A stretch of DNA of 49,731 nt, taken from positions 1 through 49,731 of the forward strand of contig NZ_AODE01000034.1 of the NCBI RefSeq assembly GCF_000525855.1. The letters run 5' to 3'. This DNA is from Listeria cornellensis FSL F6-0969. Its GTDB lineage: Bacteria > Bacillota > Bacilli > Lactobacillales > Listeriaceae. Every line of letters begins with the position of its first letter. Position 1 is the first letter of the stretch. The notes below the pieces were generated by a model. The model saw nothing but the letters and a program-made list of their open reading frames with translations. It was not told where the DNA came from and did no database searches. A program made the translations under genes and the position numbers. Positions 9,392 to 17,641 of the stretch are shown piece by piece.

Positions 9392-9439
9392 TTGACAAAA
9401 TAGAAAGGTGCCTTTATAATATAAAACAAAGGTACCTTT
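9392..9439 (+). promoter_or_regulatory. Consensus promoter with two palindromic operators
   Basis: TTGACA (9392-9397) and TATAAT (9415-9420) are separated by exactly 17 bases. Two palindromes, AAAGGTGCCTTT (9404-9415) and AAAGGTACCTTT (9428-9439), start 24 bp apart, one in the spacer and one at the start-site region. Two half-turn-phased sites argue for two MarR dimers on one DNA face and tight autorepression. Confidence 0.75.
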
Positions 9440-9485
9440 TTATTATGCTTTATGACGAAAAAACAAGCAAACGGAGGAATTACAA

Positions 9486-10127
9486 ATGAGCGAAACAGAA
9501 AACAATTTGATGAAACAGTTTATCCAATTTAACCGGATGTTGCACCATTACCAAATCCATAATTTAAGAAGTGCAGGACCATTTGGCAACCCATACAGAG
9601 GTCAAGGCCGCGTTTTGTCTATTTTGAAAATGAAACCAGAGATTACGCAGAAAGAATTGGCGTATCTTCTTGATATGCGCAATCAATCATTGGGCGAGTT
9701 ATTGGCGAAACTGGAAAAAAGCGAATACATTACACGTGAACCATCAGAAGCAGATCGTCGTGTGATGAATGTGAAGCTGACGGAGGCTGGCGCTGAGGCA
9801 GCAGAGCAAAGCAAGGACAACCAAACCGATTATAACAAGATTTTCGATGTATTGAATGATGAAGAAAAGGCTAATTTGCATGACTATATGCATCGTATCA
9901 CAGATGAACTTGACAAAGAGTTGGGTGATATCGGCGGTGATGAAGCTTTTGAAGATCCACGGATGCAAGGTAGAGGCGGCTTCCCAGGTTTTGGCGGTGG
10001 CAGACCACACGGCGGCGGACATGGACATCGAGGTTATCACTGTGACCCCAGATTTTCACGTGGCGGATATCCGGATTTCGGCGCTATGCGTGATGTAGAT
10101 CATTTCGGGCATGAGAAACACAGATAA
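9486..10127 (+). CDS. MarR family regulator with Gly/His-rich C-terminal tail
   Basis: A 213-residue protein. Residues 1 to about 150 form a MarR winged helix (QKELAYLLDMRNQSLGELLAKLE, then wing EPSEADRRVMNVKLTEAG). The last ~55 residues are rich in Gly, His and Arg (GGGRPHGGGHGHRGYHCD), which is unusual for MarR and could bind metal or nucleic acid. GGAGG lies upstream of ATG. The gene stands alone, followed by its own terminator, and its promoter carries two perfect palindromes, so autoregulation is likely. Targets elsewhere, perhaps an exporter, are expected. Confidence 0.87.
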   Translation: MSETENNLMKQFIQFNRMLHHYQIHNLRSAGPFGNPYRGQGRVLSILKMKPEITQKELAYLLDMRNQSLGELLAKLEKSEYITREPSEADRRVMNVKLTEAGAEAAEQSKDNQTDYNKIFDVLNDEEKANLHDYMHRITDELDKELGDIGGDEAFEDPRMQGRGGFPGFGGGRPHGGGHGHRGYHCDPRFSRGGYPDFGAMRDVDHFGHEKHR

Positions 10128-10138
10128 TAATGGATGGG

Positions 10139-10167
10139 ACTCTTGATTTAGTTCAAGAGTTCTTTTT
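10139..10167 (+). terminator. Rho-independent terminator of the marR-like gene
   Basis: ACTCTTGA (10139-10146) pairs with TCAAGAGT (10153-10160), followed by a T run. Confidence 0.85.
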
Positions 10168-10182
10168 TAGGGCAAAAGAAAA

Positions 10183-10219
10183 ACCAGTAAATGCGCTGCG
10201 AAACGCGACGTTTACTGGT
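10183..10219 (-). terminator. Terminator for the minus-strand membrane protein gene
   Basis: ACCAGTAAA (10183-10191) pairs with TTTACTGGT (10211-10219). On the minus strand the hairpin runs into a T-rich tract, seven bases past the end of the gene at 10226. Confidence 0.75.
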
Positions 10220-10225
10220 CAGTCC

Positions 10226-10603
10226 TTATTTTTCCTGTCTTAGAGAAACAGGTTTATCTAGAATTTCTTTCATGATAATAGCTTCCTGCATTTTACCGCG
10301 AACCCGTTTTTTGGTAACGGTATGGTGATGGTGCATGCGCGTCACGTTTGTATCGGCATTCGTGATGGCATCTTTAATGACAGTGTCTTTGTATCCTGAT
10401 TGTTGCGGTTTTTTAGTAGGTGTTTTTTTAGATTGGGAGTGATTTTGGGGACGTTGTTTCGGAACTTTTGGAAGGTTGGATTTCTCCTCGTCCTCCTTCT
10501 CGCTCTCAGCCTTCTTGAAATAGCTGATGAGGCCGAACAGAATCCCGATGATAACAACGGCGGTGCCAAACCAATCGCCAATATTTGCAAAAATACTATC
10601 CAT
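10226..10603 (-). CDS. Small single-pass membrane protein of unknown function
   Basis: A 125-residue protein with one N-terminal membrane helix (about residues 11-29, FGTAVVIIGILFGLISYF), then a highly charged Lys/Glu/Gln-rich linker and a basic C-terminal part with HHHH and KKRVRGKMQEA. AGAAGGTG precedes the ATG. No family is recognised. The tail is predicted cytoplasmic and basic. It lies downstream of floA on the same strand but is separated from it by the 344-bp repeat region, so co-transcription is uncertain. Confidence 0.75.
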   Translation of the reverse strand: MDSIFANIGDWFGTAVVIIGILFGLISYFKKAESEKEDEEKSNLPKVPKQRPQNHSQSKKTPTKKPQQSGYKDTVIKDAITNADTNVTRMHHHHTVTKKRVRGKMQEAIIMKEILDKPVSLRQEK

Positions 10604-10623
10604 TTTCGTTACACCTTCTTTCT

Positions 10624-10985
10624 GAGTTACAGCATTAATATGAGTGAAGAGAATATTCTATCCGCTAACCAGCGACAATGTGCACGAAACTTATTTGTCT
10701 TCTTTAGCAATAGCTTCCCTCATTGTTGAGGCTGTTCGAATAAAATGAGTTACAGCATCAATATGGATAGGAGCGAAGAGAGTATCCTATCCGCTAATAA
10801 CGACAATGTGCACCAAACTTATTTGTCTTCTTTAGCAATAGCCTCGCGCATTGTTGAGGCTGTTCGAATAAAATGAGTTACAGCATCAATATGGATAGGA
10901 ACGAAGAGAGTATCCTATCCGCTAACCAACGACGATGCTTACCAAACTTATTTATCTTCTTTAGCAATAGCCTCGCGCATTGTCG
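10624..10985. repeat. Three tandem units carrying the 3' end of floA
   Basis: Units begin with GAGTTACAGCA at 10624, 10747 and 10875 (spacing 123 and 128 bp). Each unit contains, on the minus strand, a copy of the last codons of floA ([10 protein letters not shown] then stop) plus about 90 bp of downstream sequence. The third unit merges into the real gene end at 10948. Units 2 and 3 carry a perfect hairpin GGATAGGA / TCCTATCC (10765-10792 and 10893-10920). Unit 1 is the most diverged. Confidence 0.85.
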
Positions 10986-11883
10986 TATCCGCTTGAACAT
11001 TATCCATCCGGTAAATATCCATTGCGCCAAGGTTTCCTTTTTCAAGCGCTTTTGCAAGGGCTCTTGGAACTTCGGCTTCGGCAGCAACTACGACTGCGCG
11101 GTTTTCTTGTTCTAGTGCAATCGCTTCTGCTTTACGTTTTGATGCTGCGGCTTGCGCAACTTCCATATCTGCGTTGGCTTTTTCGATGTCTAGTTTGGCT
11201 TTGATGTTATCGCCAATACGCATTTCGGCGATATCAATGGATAGAATCGTGTAGGCTGTGCCATCGCCCAGACCTTGTTCTTGTACTTTTTTCGAGATGC
11301 TGTTTGGGTTTTCGAGTACATCGGTATGCTCGCGCGTTTCACCGACTGTGGAGACTACGGCTTCACCGACACGGGCGATAACGGTATCTTCACCGGCACC
11401 ACCGACGATACGGTCAATATTGGATTGCACGGTAATTTGTGTGATAACTTTTACTTCGACACCATTTTGAGCAACACCAGTAAATTCAGGTGTGCGGATA
11501 ACTTTTGGTGTAACAGAAGTTTGAACGGCTTCTAAAACGTCACGTCCTGCAAGGTCAATCGCTGCGGCACGGCTGAAATCAAGTTGAATGTTGGCACGGT
11601 GCGCGGCAATCAAAGCATCGACCGTTTTATCCACATCACCACCAGCTAAGTAATGGCTTTCCAGTTGGTTTACTTCTAGGTCAAGTCCAGCTTTTACGGC
11701 TTTAATCAGTGGTTTGACAACGCGGGAAGGCGTTACGCGACGTAAACGCATGCCGACAAGTGTTCCCAACCCTACGCGAACTTGCGCGGAAATGGCGCTG
11801 ATCCATAGGCCTACTGGTACTAGTGTGAAAAATATAATCAAAACTACAAGTACTAAAACTGCGATAATAATTGGTCCAATCAT
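10948..11883 (-). CDS. floA: Flotillin-like membrane scaffold protein FloA
   Basis: A 311-residue UPF0365/SPFH protein. An N-terminal hydrophobic hairpin ([18 protein letters not shown]) is followed by an SPFH/band-7 region and an Ala/Glu-rich coiled coil ([20 protein letters not shown]). FloA organises functional membrane microdomains in Bacillus and relatives. Its start overlaps the end of the NfeD-like gene by four bases (ATGA), the usual nfeD-floA pairing. The 3' end is unusual: its last codons and flanking DNA are repeated twice more downstream. Confidence 0.93.
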   Translation of the reverse strand: MIGPIIIAVLVLVVLIIFFTLVPVGLWISAISAQVRVGLGTLVGMRLRRVTPSRVVKPLIKAVKAGLDLEVNQLESHYLAGGDVDKTVDALIAAHRANIQLDFSRAAAIDLAGRDVLEAVQTSVTPKVIRTPEFTGVAQNGVEVKVITQITVQSNIDRIVGGAGEDTVIARVGEAVVSTVGETREHTDVLENPNSISKKVQEQGLGDGTAYTILSIDIAEMRIGDNIKAKLDIEKANADMEVAQAAASKRKAEAIALEQENRAVVVAAEAEVPRALAKALEKGNLGAMDIYRMDNVQADTTMREAIAKEDK

Positions 11884-12185
11884 GAATTATCTTCCTCTCT
11901 TTTTAGGTCTTCATTTACTAAAACATAGCCAATATCAATGCCAACAACGACGATAGGGGTTCCTATGTCTAAATAGCCGTCTTTTAGCCTAGCGTCGTAC
12001 CATTCGCCATCAATGATAACTCTACCAATTGGTTTCAAAGTTGTTCCGGCTTTTCCATGCTTGTCCATCACTTTATCTCGTAGCGCTTTCATTCGTTCAA
12101 TCTCGCTGTCCGCTAGAAAGCCGCGATGTACAAGTCCCCAAGATTCGCCGTATACAAGGTCGTCTTCTGTATATTCTCGCGACAT
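11880..12185 (-). CDS. NfeD-like OB-fold protein, FloA partner
   Basis: A 101-residue soluble protein whose C-terminal half (about residues 45-95, [18 protein letters not shown], then [16 protein letters not shown]) matches the OB-fold domain of NfeD proteins. The long membrane and protease parts of large NfeD proteins are absent, so this is a short form. It overlaps floA by four bases and is upstream of it in one operon. NfeD proteins assist flotillin assembly; the specific role here is inferred from that link. Confidence 0.82.
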   Translation of the reverse strand: MSREYTEDDLVYGESWGLVHRGFLADSEIERMKALRDKVMDKHGKAGTTLKPIGRVIIDGEWYDARLKDGYLDIGTPIVVVGIDIGYVLVNEDLKREEDNS

Positions 12186-12300
12186 TATGTCTCACCATCC
12201 TTACAATAATATTAGGCTCTCTTCTAGTATAACCTATTTTACGTTAGGTGTGGTAGGTAATGTGGAAATAGTATGAAATTTTTTTCACGAAAGTTCGTTA

Positions 12301-12332
12301 TTGACACGGTGGTGCGCTACATGGTTTATACT
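12301..12332 (+). promoter_or_regulatory. MerR-type promoter with long spacer
   Basis: TTGACA (12301-12306) and TATACT (12327-12332) are separated by 20 bases, longer than the normal 17. The spacer contains an imperfect dyad around GTGGTGCGCTAC. Over-long spacers are characteristic of promoters activated by MerR proteins through DNA distortion, and the next gene encodes one. Confidence 0.6.
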
Positions 12333-12354
12333 GGGGGATGAGGAGGGGGAAAAC

Positions 12355-12687
12355 ATGTATCGAATTGGGGAATTTGCAGAAATGACTGGACTTACGAAAG
12401 AAACTTTGCGATATTATGCGCAGATAGAGTTGCTAACGCCTGTATTTGTAGAACCTCGAAATAAGTATAGTTACTATGATAATAACTCGTTTTTGGTGGC
12501 GAGATTGCTCGTTTATTTACGCCGATTCGATTTTTCGATTCAGGAAATGTTGATGGTGGTGCATGATCGGTCACTGGATGAGTTGGAGGAAATTTTGAAG
12601 GAGAAAAAGGTGGCTTTGCGTCAGCAGATTGTGGATACGGAAGCGATTATTAGCGAAATTGACGGATTTTTGGAAATGGAGGAATGA
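12355..12687 (+). CDS. MerR family transcriptional regulator
   Basis: A 110-residue protein with an N-terminal winged HTH (YRIGEFAEMTGLTKETLRYY, residues 2-21) and a C-terminal coiled coil (LDELEEILKEKKVALRQQ). The start at 12355 follows GAGGAGGGGG. There is no C-terminal metal or drug domain, so it belongs to the short MerR class. It is followed four bases later by an SRPBCC gene, forming an operon. The upstream promoter has a 20-bp spacer, consistent with self-activation. Confidence 0.88.
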   Translation: MYRIGEFAEMTGLTKETLRYYAQIELLTPVFVEPRNKYSYYDNNSFLVARLLVYLRRFDFSIQEMLMVVHDRSLDELEEILKEKKVALRQQIVDTEAIISEIDGFLEMEE

Positions 12688-12690
12688 CAG

Positions 12691-13149
12691 ATGGTGACGT
12701 GGCATGAAGAAATGGAGATTAAGGCGAATATTGAAGTGATCTGGAATTTATTTGCGCTTGAAAATATGCAACGAGTGATGCCTCAAGTAGTGGAAAATGA
12801 AGTGATTGAGATGAAGGAAGGTATTGTGGGCTCGACGTATCGGCAGAAATATCAGGAAGGTAAGCGGGTGGAGACGTATATTGTCGAGGATTTGGAGCAC
12901 GAGAATACGCCGGAACGCAAACATAATACGAGTGGGTTTGTGTTGGCAAAGGCTTTCAAAATCGAAACGTCTATCACGCTTGAAAAAATCGATGAGAACA
13001 CGACACGTTTTATTTATTACGGCTCGAATCAAGGGGTTAATTTTTTAGGGAAAACATTGATGAAGCTCGGTGGATCTAAGAATAATGATAAAGTTGTGGG
13101 TGATTTTATGAAACGTGTGGAGTCGGAGGCTTTGAAGGATATATCATAA
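12691..13149 (+). CDS. SRPBCC/START-like small-molecule binding protein
   Basis: A 152-residue protein opening MVTWHEEMEIKANIEVIWNL, typical of the polyketide cyclase/START (SRPBCC) fold, with the C-terminal helix GDFMKRVESEALK. These proteins form a hydrophobic ligand cavity. It is co-transcribed with the MerR gene upstream. A role in binding the MerR ligand is plausible but unproven. Confidence 0.8.
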   Translation: MVTWHEEMEIKANIEVIWNLFALENMQRVMPQVVENEVIEMKEGIVGSTYRQKYQEGKRVETYIVEDLEHENTPERKHNTSGFVLAKAFKIETSITLEKIDENTTRFIYYGSNQGVNFLGKTLMKLGGSKNNDKVVGDFMKRVESEALKDIS

Positions 13150-13177
13150 AAAAATGAGTCTTGGACATGACCCAAAT

Positions 13178-13298
13178 AAATCGGCGACAAGCGTTCGCAT
13201 TCAGGGGATTTGGTGGACTTCCGGTTCTCACATACACAAGTATGCTCCGCTTCCGGCTTCCACCAAATCCCCTGAATACAAACGCTTTCGCTCGATTT
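13178..13298. repeat. Long hairpin repeat, copy 3
   Basis: Outer arms 13178-13218 and 13259-13298 pair over about 40 bp, perfectly over the inner 18 bp (13201-13218 region) and with scattered mismatches outside. The inner hairpin is CATAC (13231-13235) / GTATG (13240-13244) followed by CTCCGC. It sits between convergent genes and could act as a bidirectional block. The core resembles copies 1 and 2. Confidence 0.8.
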
Positions 13299-13381
13299 GT
13301 GTAAAGCATTATTATCGTCTTACCCAAATAAAAGGAAAAGCGATTTTATCTTGTTGGAGTTTTGTCCTAGTCTGATTTAAA

Positions 13382-14008
13382 TTAAAACTTAGTTGCTAAT
13401 TCGCCAGCTTCTTTAACACCTGCTGCGATTAAATCTTGCGCTTGGTCTGGTGCTGCATTGTGACCTTCTACAACAACGGTTTGTGGATTCGTGATACCGA
13501 AGTGAGTCAAGATATTTTTCACGTAGTTAAGGGACATTTCCCAGTTTGCCATTGGACCGTCTGAGTATACGCCGCCACGTGCGTTTAGTAATACGACTTC
13601 TTTGTCTGTTACGAGACCAACTGGACCTTGTGCTGTGTATTTGAATGTTTTGCCAGCTTGGTTTAAGTAGAAGAGGTACGTTAGGAATTGTGCTGGGATG
13701 CTGAAGTTCCACAATGGGAATGCCATCACAACTTTGTCTGCTGCTAAAAATTGTTCTAGGTAGCTGTTGGCAACTTTTGCTAGGCGAGCTTCGTCTTCTG
13801 TTAATGTTTCACCTGTGGATTCTTTGAAAAGGCCACTCATCATAGTTGCGTCATAATAAGGAAGATCTGCTTGGAACAAATCAAGTTCTGTGATTGTGTC
13901 GCCTGCATTGCTTGCTTTATAGTTTTTCAAGAATTCTTCGTATAATTTCACACTTACGGAACGTTCCGCTGGTAAACCGTTTGCTTTGATAAATAATACA
14001 TTAGCCAT
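13382..14008 (-). CDS. azoR: FMN-dependent NADH-azoreductase
   Basis: A 208-residue flavodoxin-fold protein of the AzoR/AcpD family. It begins MANVLFIKANG and contains FPLWNFSIPAQ (about residues 92-103) and LLNARGGVYS (about 140), the FMN and quinone-site regions of this family. It reduces quinones and azo compounds with NADH and often protects against electrophile stress. GGAGGA lies upstream of the ATG. It is a single gene, convergent with the MerR/SRPBCC operon. Confidence 0.92.
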   Translation of the reverse strand: MANVLFIKANGLPAERSVSVKLYEEFLKNYKASNAGDTITELDLFQADLPYYDATMMSGLFKESTGETLTEDEARLAKVANSYLEQFLAADKVVMAFPLWNFSIPAQFLTYLFYLNQAGKTFKYTAQGPVGLVTDKEVVLLNARGGVYSDGPMANWEMSLNYVKNILTHFGITNPQTVVVEGHNAAPDQAQDLIAAGVKEAGELATKF

Positions 14009-14181
14009 TTTATAAATTCCTCCAATATGTTTTGATTACTTTTACAGTGTATAATATTGTACGCCACACTTCAAGTAATATGCTTACAAAAAATTAGCTT
14101 GTTGTAAAAAGTAAGTGAAAACGTTTTCGTGAACAATTAGACGCATTTTGTGCTAAAATAAAGGAGAATGGGGGTGTCGGC

Positions 14182-15346
14182 ATGGAATTGAGGGAAATTA
14201 AGGATTCTGAGATTGAAAAAGTGAAGGAATTGCGCGATTATGCGTTTCGAGTACCTGCATCTGGCGGGGAAGCTGATTTTAATTATTGGGTAGAAAATGC
14301 ACGGCGTCTGGGGTTGTTTTATGGCGAGCATTTACTAGCACAGGTTTTGACATATCCGCTCAGTGTTTCGATTTTGGGCGAACGTTTTTCGATGGGTGGC
14401 ATTGCCTATGTAGCGAGTTTTCCGGAGTATCGGAATGCTGGCTTGATTCGCCAACTGATGGAGGAATCGCTTGTGAAGATGCGTGAGGCTGGGCAACTGG
14501 TTTCTTATTTGAGTCCCTTCTCAATACCGTTTTATCGGAAATTCGGGTATGAGGTTTTTACGGAAAAAGTGGCGTTGGAAATCCCAAGCCATGCGTTGCC
14601 CAACATGGGGGATGTGCCGGGGCGCGTGATGCGGTTTTCGAGTGAAGATGGGACTGGTATTTCGGTCGTTCGCGAATTGTATAACCGCTTTGCGTTGACG
14701 AAAAAAAAGTGGCATGTTGATGCGAGATGATGCGTGGTGGCTGCGACTGGCGCGACGCGGATACACGAAGGAAATCGCGGTGTATTGCGATATGAATGGG
14801 ATTGCGACGGGATACATGTTATATGGTCTAGACCACGAAGTTTTGAAAATTCACGAAATGATTGCGCTAGATTACGAGGCTGAAAAAGGCTTGTGGCGCT
14901 TTGTTGGGACGCATGGCATGATGGTGGACCGGGTTGTTGCAAAAAATGTAGGCTCTTTACGTGATGTCGCACTTGCTTTCCCATCGCCAGACTTTGAAAA
15001 ACGTGAAATCCTAGACTTTATGGTGCGGATTGTGGATGTGGAGCCGTTTCTTGAGAAGTACCGATTTGATCGCTCTGACACAACCCTGTATCTCCAAGTG
15101 GAGGACGAGACGGCACCTTGGAATGAGGGACTTTTTGAAATACGGGGTAGCTTTGTGAAGCGCGTAGAGAAGACAGAGGGCGGAATTTTGACGATTTCGA
15201 TTCAAGGGTTAAGCCAAATGTTGATGGGATTTGTGCGACCGTATGACCTCGTTTATTACGGAAAAGCAACGGCAAGTGACATAACTATCGCAGCCTGGGA
15301 AAAAGTTATACCACACGTGCGTAGCGATTTTTATGATGGGTTTTAA
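14182..15346 (+). pseudogene. Eis-like GNAT acetyltransferase, frameshifted
   Basis: Two frames (14182-14730 and 14714-15346) join to one 387-residue protein if one A is removed from the A8 run at 14701-14708. The first half is a GNAT domain (MGGIAYVASFPEYRNAGLIRQ as acetyl-CoA site); the second carries a further GNAT-like fold and SCP2-like C-terminal region (MLMGFVRPYDLVYYGK). Length and layout match Eis/YitI-type N-acetyltransferases. GGGGGTG precedes the ATG. The break is most simply a homopolymer error. Confidence 0.8.
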
Positions 15347-15457
15347 AGAAGTGGAGAAAACACTGGATTTTTATCGAAAAATGCATTAGAATAAAACTTG
15401 TGATTGTTCAGGGTGCGACATTTGATGCACCATTCATTGGACGAGCATCTGCATGTT

Positions 15458-15547
15458 GGGGAAATACCCAAGTCCGGCTGAAGGGGACAGACTCGAAATC
15501 TGTTAGGCGGTTCCGGCCGCGCCGGGGTTCGAATCCCCGTTTCTCCG
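15458..15547 (+). tRNA. tRNA-Ser (anticodon CGA)
   Basis: A 90-nt type II tRNA. Acceptor stem GGGGAAA pairs with TTTCTCC (one G-U), discriminator G. The anticodon stem ACAGA/TCTGT encloses loop CTCGAAA with anticodon CGA at 15494-15496. A long variable arm and the T-loop GGTTCGAATCC are present. CCA is not encoded. Its 3' end is the left boundary of the island: the last bases from 15531 are repeated at 21831. Confidence 0.93.
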
Positions 15548-15562
15548 TTTTTAGGAAATGAA
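15531..15562 (+). repeat. Left attachment-site repeat (attL) in the tRNA-Ser 3' end
   Basis: A 32-bp stretch starting at GAATCCCCGT, covering the T-arm/acceptor 3' half of the tRNA and 15 bp beyond. It is identical to 21831-21862, exactly 6300 bp away. This is the classic footprint of tyrosine-recombinase integration at a tRNA. Confidence 0.88.
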
Positions 15563-15565
15563 AAA

Positions 15566-15608
15566 GCACCATAAATCGCTGATAGTAAGCGATTTATGGT
15601 GCTTTTTT
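15566..15608 (+). terminator. tRNA-Ser terminator inside the island edge
   Basis: Perfect 15-bp stem GCACCATAAATCGCT (15566-15580) with 15588-15602, then T6. A diverged version of the same hairpin lies after the right repeat at 21876-21914. Confidence 0.88.
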
Positions 15609-15691
15609 GTCCTGCAGAAAAAGTAGTGAAAGATTATATTGAGTAATACAGTAAAAACATGTATAATTAAACAAAAAAAAGGGTGATAACT

Positions 15692-16266
15692 ATGCTTAAT
15701 GATTTTTTTTAGTAATCCATTGGTCCAAAGAGTGCTTACCGACATATTGCTAATATCAATCGTAGGATTTATTTTTAACAGGAAGCTAGAGAAATATAAA
15801 TCTGAGAATGCAAAAAAAACTTCAAATTGATAATTTCTTTAGACAAATTAGTGGAGTTAAGATTGAAGAAACTTTTGATCATTGGTCTAATTTATTAATG
15901 AATACGGAGGAATTCAGCAAAAGTACGACGGTGGAGGCTATGAATGATATGCTAAAGAAGATTGTAATGTATGGGTCCGAAGAAACTGTAAAGATTGCTT
16001 CATTATTTCAGCAGTATAATTATAAATACAATTCAGCAGAAAAAAATGAAGATTCAGAACGAGTTGAGGCAAGGACTATGTTTACACTGCTTTTTTTAGC
16101 TGCGGAGACAATTTGTTCTTTAAAAAATGATTTCACAGGTCATAAAATTAATGTAATGGACTTAATGAGGATGAAATTAAACGATACATATAAAAAAGAG
16201 GTATACGATGAACTTGTTATGGCGGAGAAAGCTGCTCGAAGTATAATACGAAATGGGGTTCATTAA
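15692..16266 (+). pseudogene. N-terminally anchored membrane protein of unknown function, two frame breaks
   Basis: ATG 15692 follows AGGGTGA. As written it stops after six codons. Removing one T from the T8 run 15703-15710 and one A from the A8 run 15812-15819 gives a continuous 190-residue protein: MLNDFFSNPLVQR, one membrane helix (ILLISIVGFIF), a Lys-rich linker, then a helical cytoplasmic domain. The open part from 15808 is the cytoplasmic domain. No family is recognised. The stop is two bases before the next gene, so the two form an operon. AT-rich compared with the LXG genes. Confidence 0.6.
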
Positions 16267-16268
16267 TT

Positions 16269-16898
16269 ATGGAACTCTATAAAATTCTTATTTCTTTAAT
16301 AGCCTTACTCATCGCTTTTTTAGCAGGGTTCTTTTCTGACTACTGGCAAAGAATGGCTAGCACAAAGAATGCTAGAGCTATATTGTTGAAGACAATATCT
16401 TATTTAGTACTACACTATAAGTTTTTGCAACATAAAGCAACCACAAAAGCCTCAATTGAAAATGTAACACTGACTATGAATTCTATAAAAAAGGCTATAT
16501 CTATTCTAGATGAAATTGATATTAACAAGCTGAATAAGGAGTTTTTCTTCACATATCATATGATTAGAACGACTATTAACGATATGCTTTTTATTACTGA
16601 GGATGAGTTAGCAAAAGCCATAAAACAGAATAAATTAGCTGGGAAGAAATATGAACATTATAAAGTGGTTGAACAACAGTTATTTGTAATTCCTAAATCT
16701 AATTCAGGATTTATTGGGTGTACAAGAGAAATATGGGGCACTCTAGAAGAGATGTATAATCGTTTGGGCTATGCAAAAACGTATAAGCCTGATGAGTTTT
16801 ATAATGGTATTGGTATGAAAGTAGAGGAAGTAGTTGAGAAAATAAGCGAGTATTCATTTGACAAAAAAATATATGTGATCTTGTCTATTAGTGTGTAA
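16269..16898 (+). CDS. Single-pass membrane protein of unknown function
   Basis: A 209-residue protein with one N-terminal helix (ILISLIALLIAFLAGFF, residues 6-22) and an all-helical cytoplasmic region with no recognised motif. It directly follows the membrane protein gene at 15692 (two-base gap), so the two probably act together, perhaps as a heteromeric membrane complex. The pair sits at the integration end of the island, a location that often carries phage-defence or accessory cargo. The function is unknown. Confidence 0.72.
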   Translation: MELYKILISLIALLIAFLAGFFSDYWQRMASTKNARAILLKTISYLVLHYKFLQHKATTKASIENVTLTMNSIKKAISILDEIDINKLNKEFFFTYHMIRTTINDMLFITEDELAKAIKQNKLAGKKYEHYKVVEQQLFVIPKSNSGFIGCTREIWGTLEEMYNRLGYAKTYKPDEFYNGIGMKVEEVVEKISEYSFDKKIYVILSISV

Positions 16899-17012
16899 CA
16901 AAAAAGTAGAAGAGCATACTGACTTATAGAAATAGATATATGCATACTTAGAGTATAATTATAAAATACGGTATAGTTAATAAGAAATAACAATGGAAAG
17001 GGGTGGATAAGC

Positions 17013-17327
17013 ATGGCGAAAAAGATACAATTGCCGAGCGGTCGAATAGCGGAACATGCGAATGCGATTCAAGCGACGACAAATACGTTAAAGTTACAAC
17101 CAAAGCCAAGTGTATCCTATTCGACAGGTAGCGCGCGACAATTGGTAGAAGGTGCGATGGAATTTGCGCAAATGACAGCATCCACTCCCGCTGCGTTTCA
17201 AAAAGATACAGTGAATTTGAAAAATGTGGAGAAAGTATTTGTTGCCTCAGAAAAAGCGCTGGGCGATATGCTACACAAAGGAATTGAATGGGAGGGAAGT
17301 AAAAAAATAGATAAGGGGGATACATAG
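17013..17327 (+). CDS. LXG-associated targeting protein, DUF3130/Lap1-like
   Basis: A 104-residue helical protein of the TIGR04197/DUF3130-like type found directly upstream of LXG toxins. Lap1-type proteins bind the LXG domain and are needed for export through type VIIb secretion. A WxG-like small helical fold is suggested by length and by the SARQLVEGAMEFAQMT segment. AAAGGGGTGG precedes the ATG. First gene of a three-gene toxin operon. The family call rests on length, composition and position. Confidence 0.75.
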   Translation: MAKKIQLPSGRIAEHANAIQATTNTLKLQPKPSVSYSTGSARQLVEGAMEFAQMTASTPAAFQKDTVNLKNVEKVFVASEKALGDMLHKGIEWEGSKKIDKGDT

Positions 17328-17329
17328 CA

Positions 17330-17641
17330 ATGCAACCAAGACAACGGGAAGAAGACGCTTGGAAAGAACAAATCAAGAAGGAGCGGCAGTTTGAAGAGTT
17401 GGAGCAATTGTTTTCGAAAGCGAAACGGGCACAAGAAAATGTGCTACATACTTTTCAGGATGCGTGGCAGGGGAACCGTTCACGACAGCGATTAGGACTG
17501 GTCGAGGAAACCATGACAGAAGAATGGCAGAGACGGAAAAAACAGATGTATGCCGTGGATGATGCGATACAGGAATCGCGTCGAGCGCACCAACGAGCCA
17601 AATTTGCATCGAAGGAGGCTGATGCGCATGCCACGGATTGA
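17330..17641 (+). CDS. LXG-associated targeting protein, DUF3958/Lap2-like
   Basis: A 103-residue, strongly charged helical protein (KEQIKKERQFEELEQLFSK; DAWQGNRSRQRL) resembling DUF3958 proteins, the second LXG partner. It starts two bases after the previous stop and overlaps the LXG gene by 14 bases, indicating coupled translation. It is predicted to form a complex with the LXG domain for type VII export. The secretion machinery is not in the window. Confidence 0.75.
   Translation: MQPRQREEDAWKEQIKKERQFEELEQLFSKAKRAQENVLHTFQDAWQGNRSRQRLGLVEETMTEEWQRRKKQMYAVDDAIQESRRAHQRAKFASKEADAHATD

Noticed and set aside
13150-13380. A 73-codon plus-strand frame over the third hairpin
   Set aside because: It runs through the inverted repeat, has no ribosome site and no recognisable product.
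14182-15346. Two separate acetyltransferase genes
   Set aside because: The two frames overlap at an A8 run and together give one protein of the size and domain order of Eis-like enzymes; separate genes would each be half a domain set.
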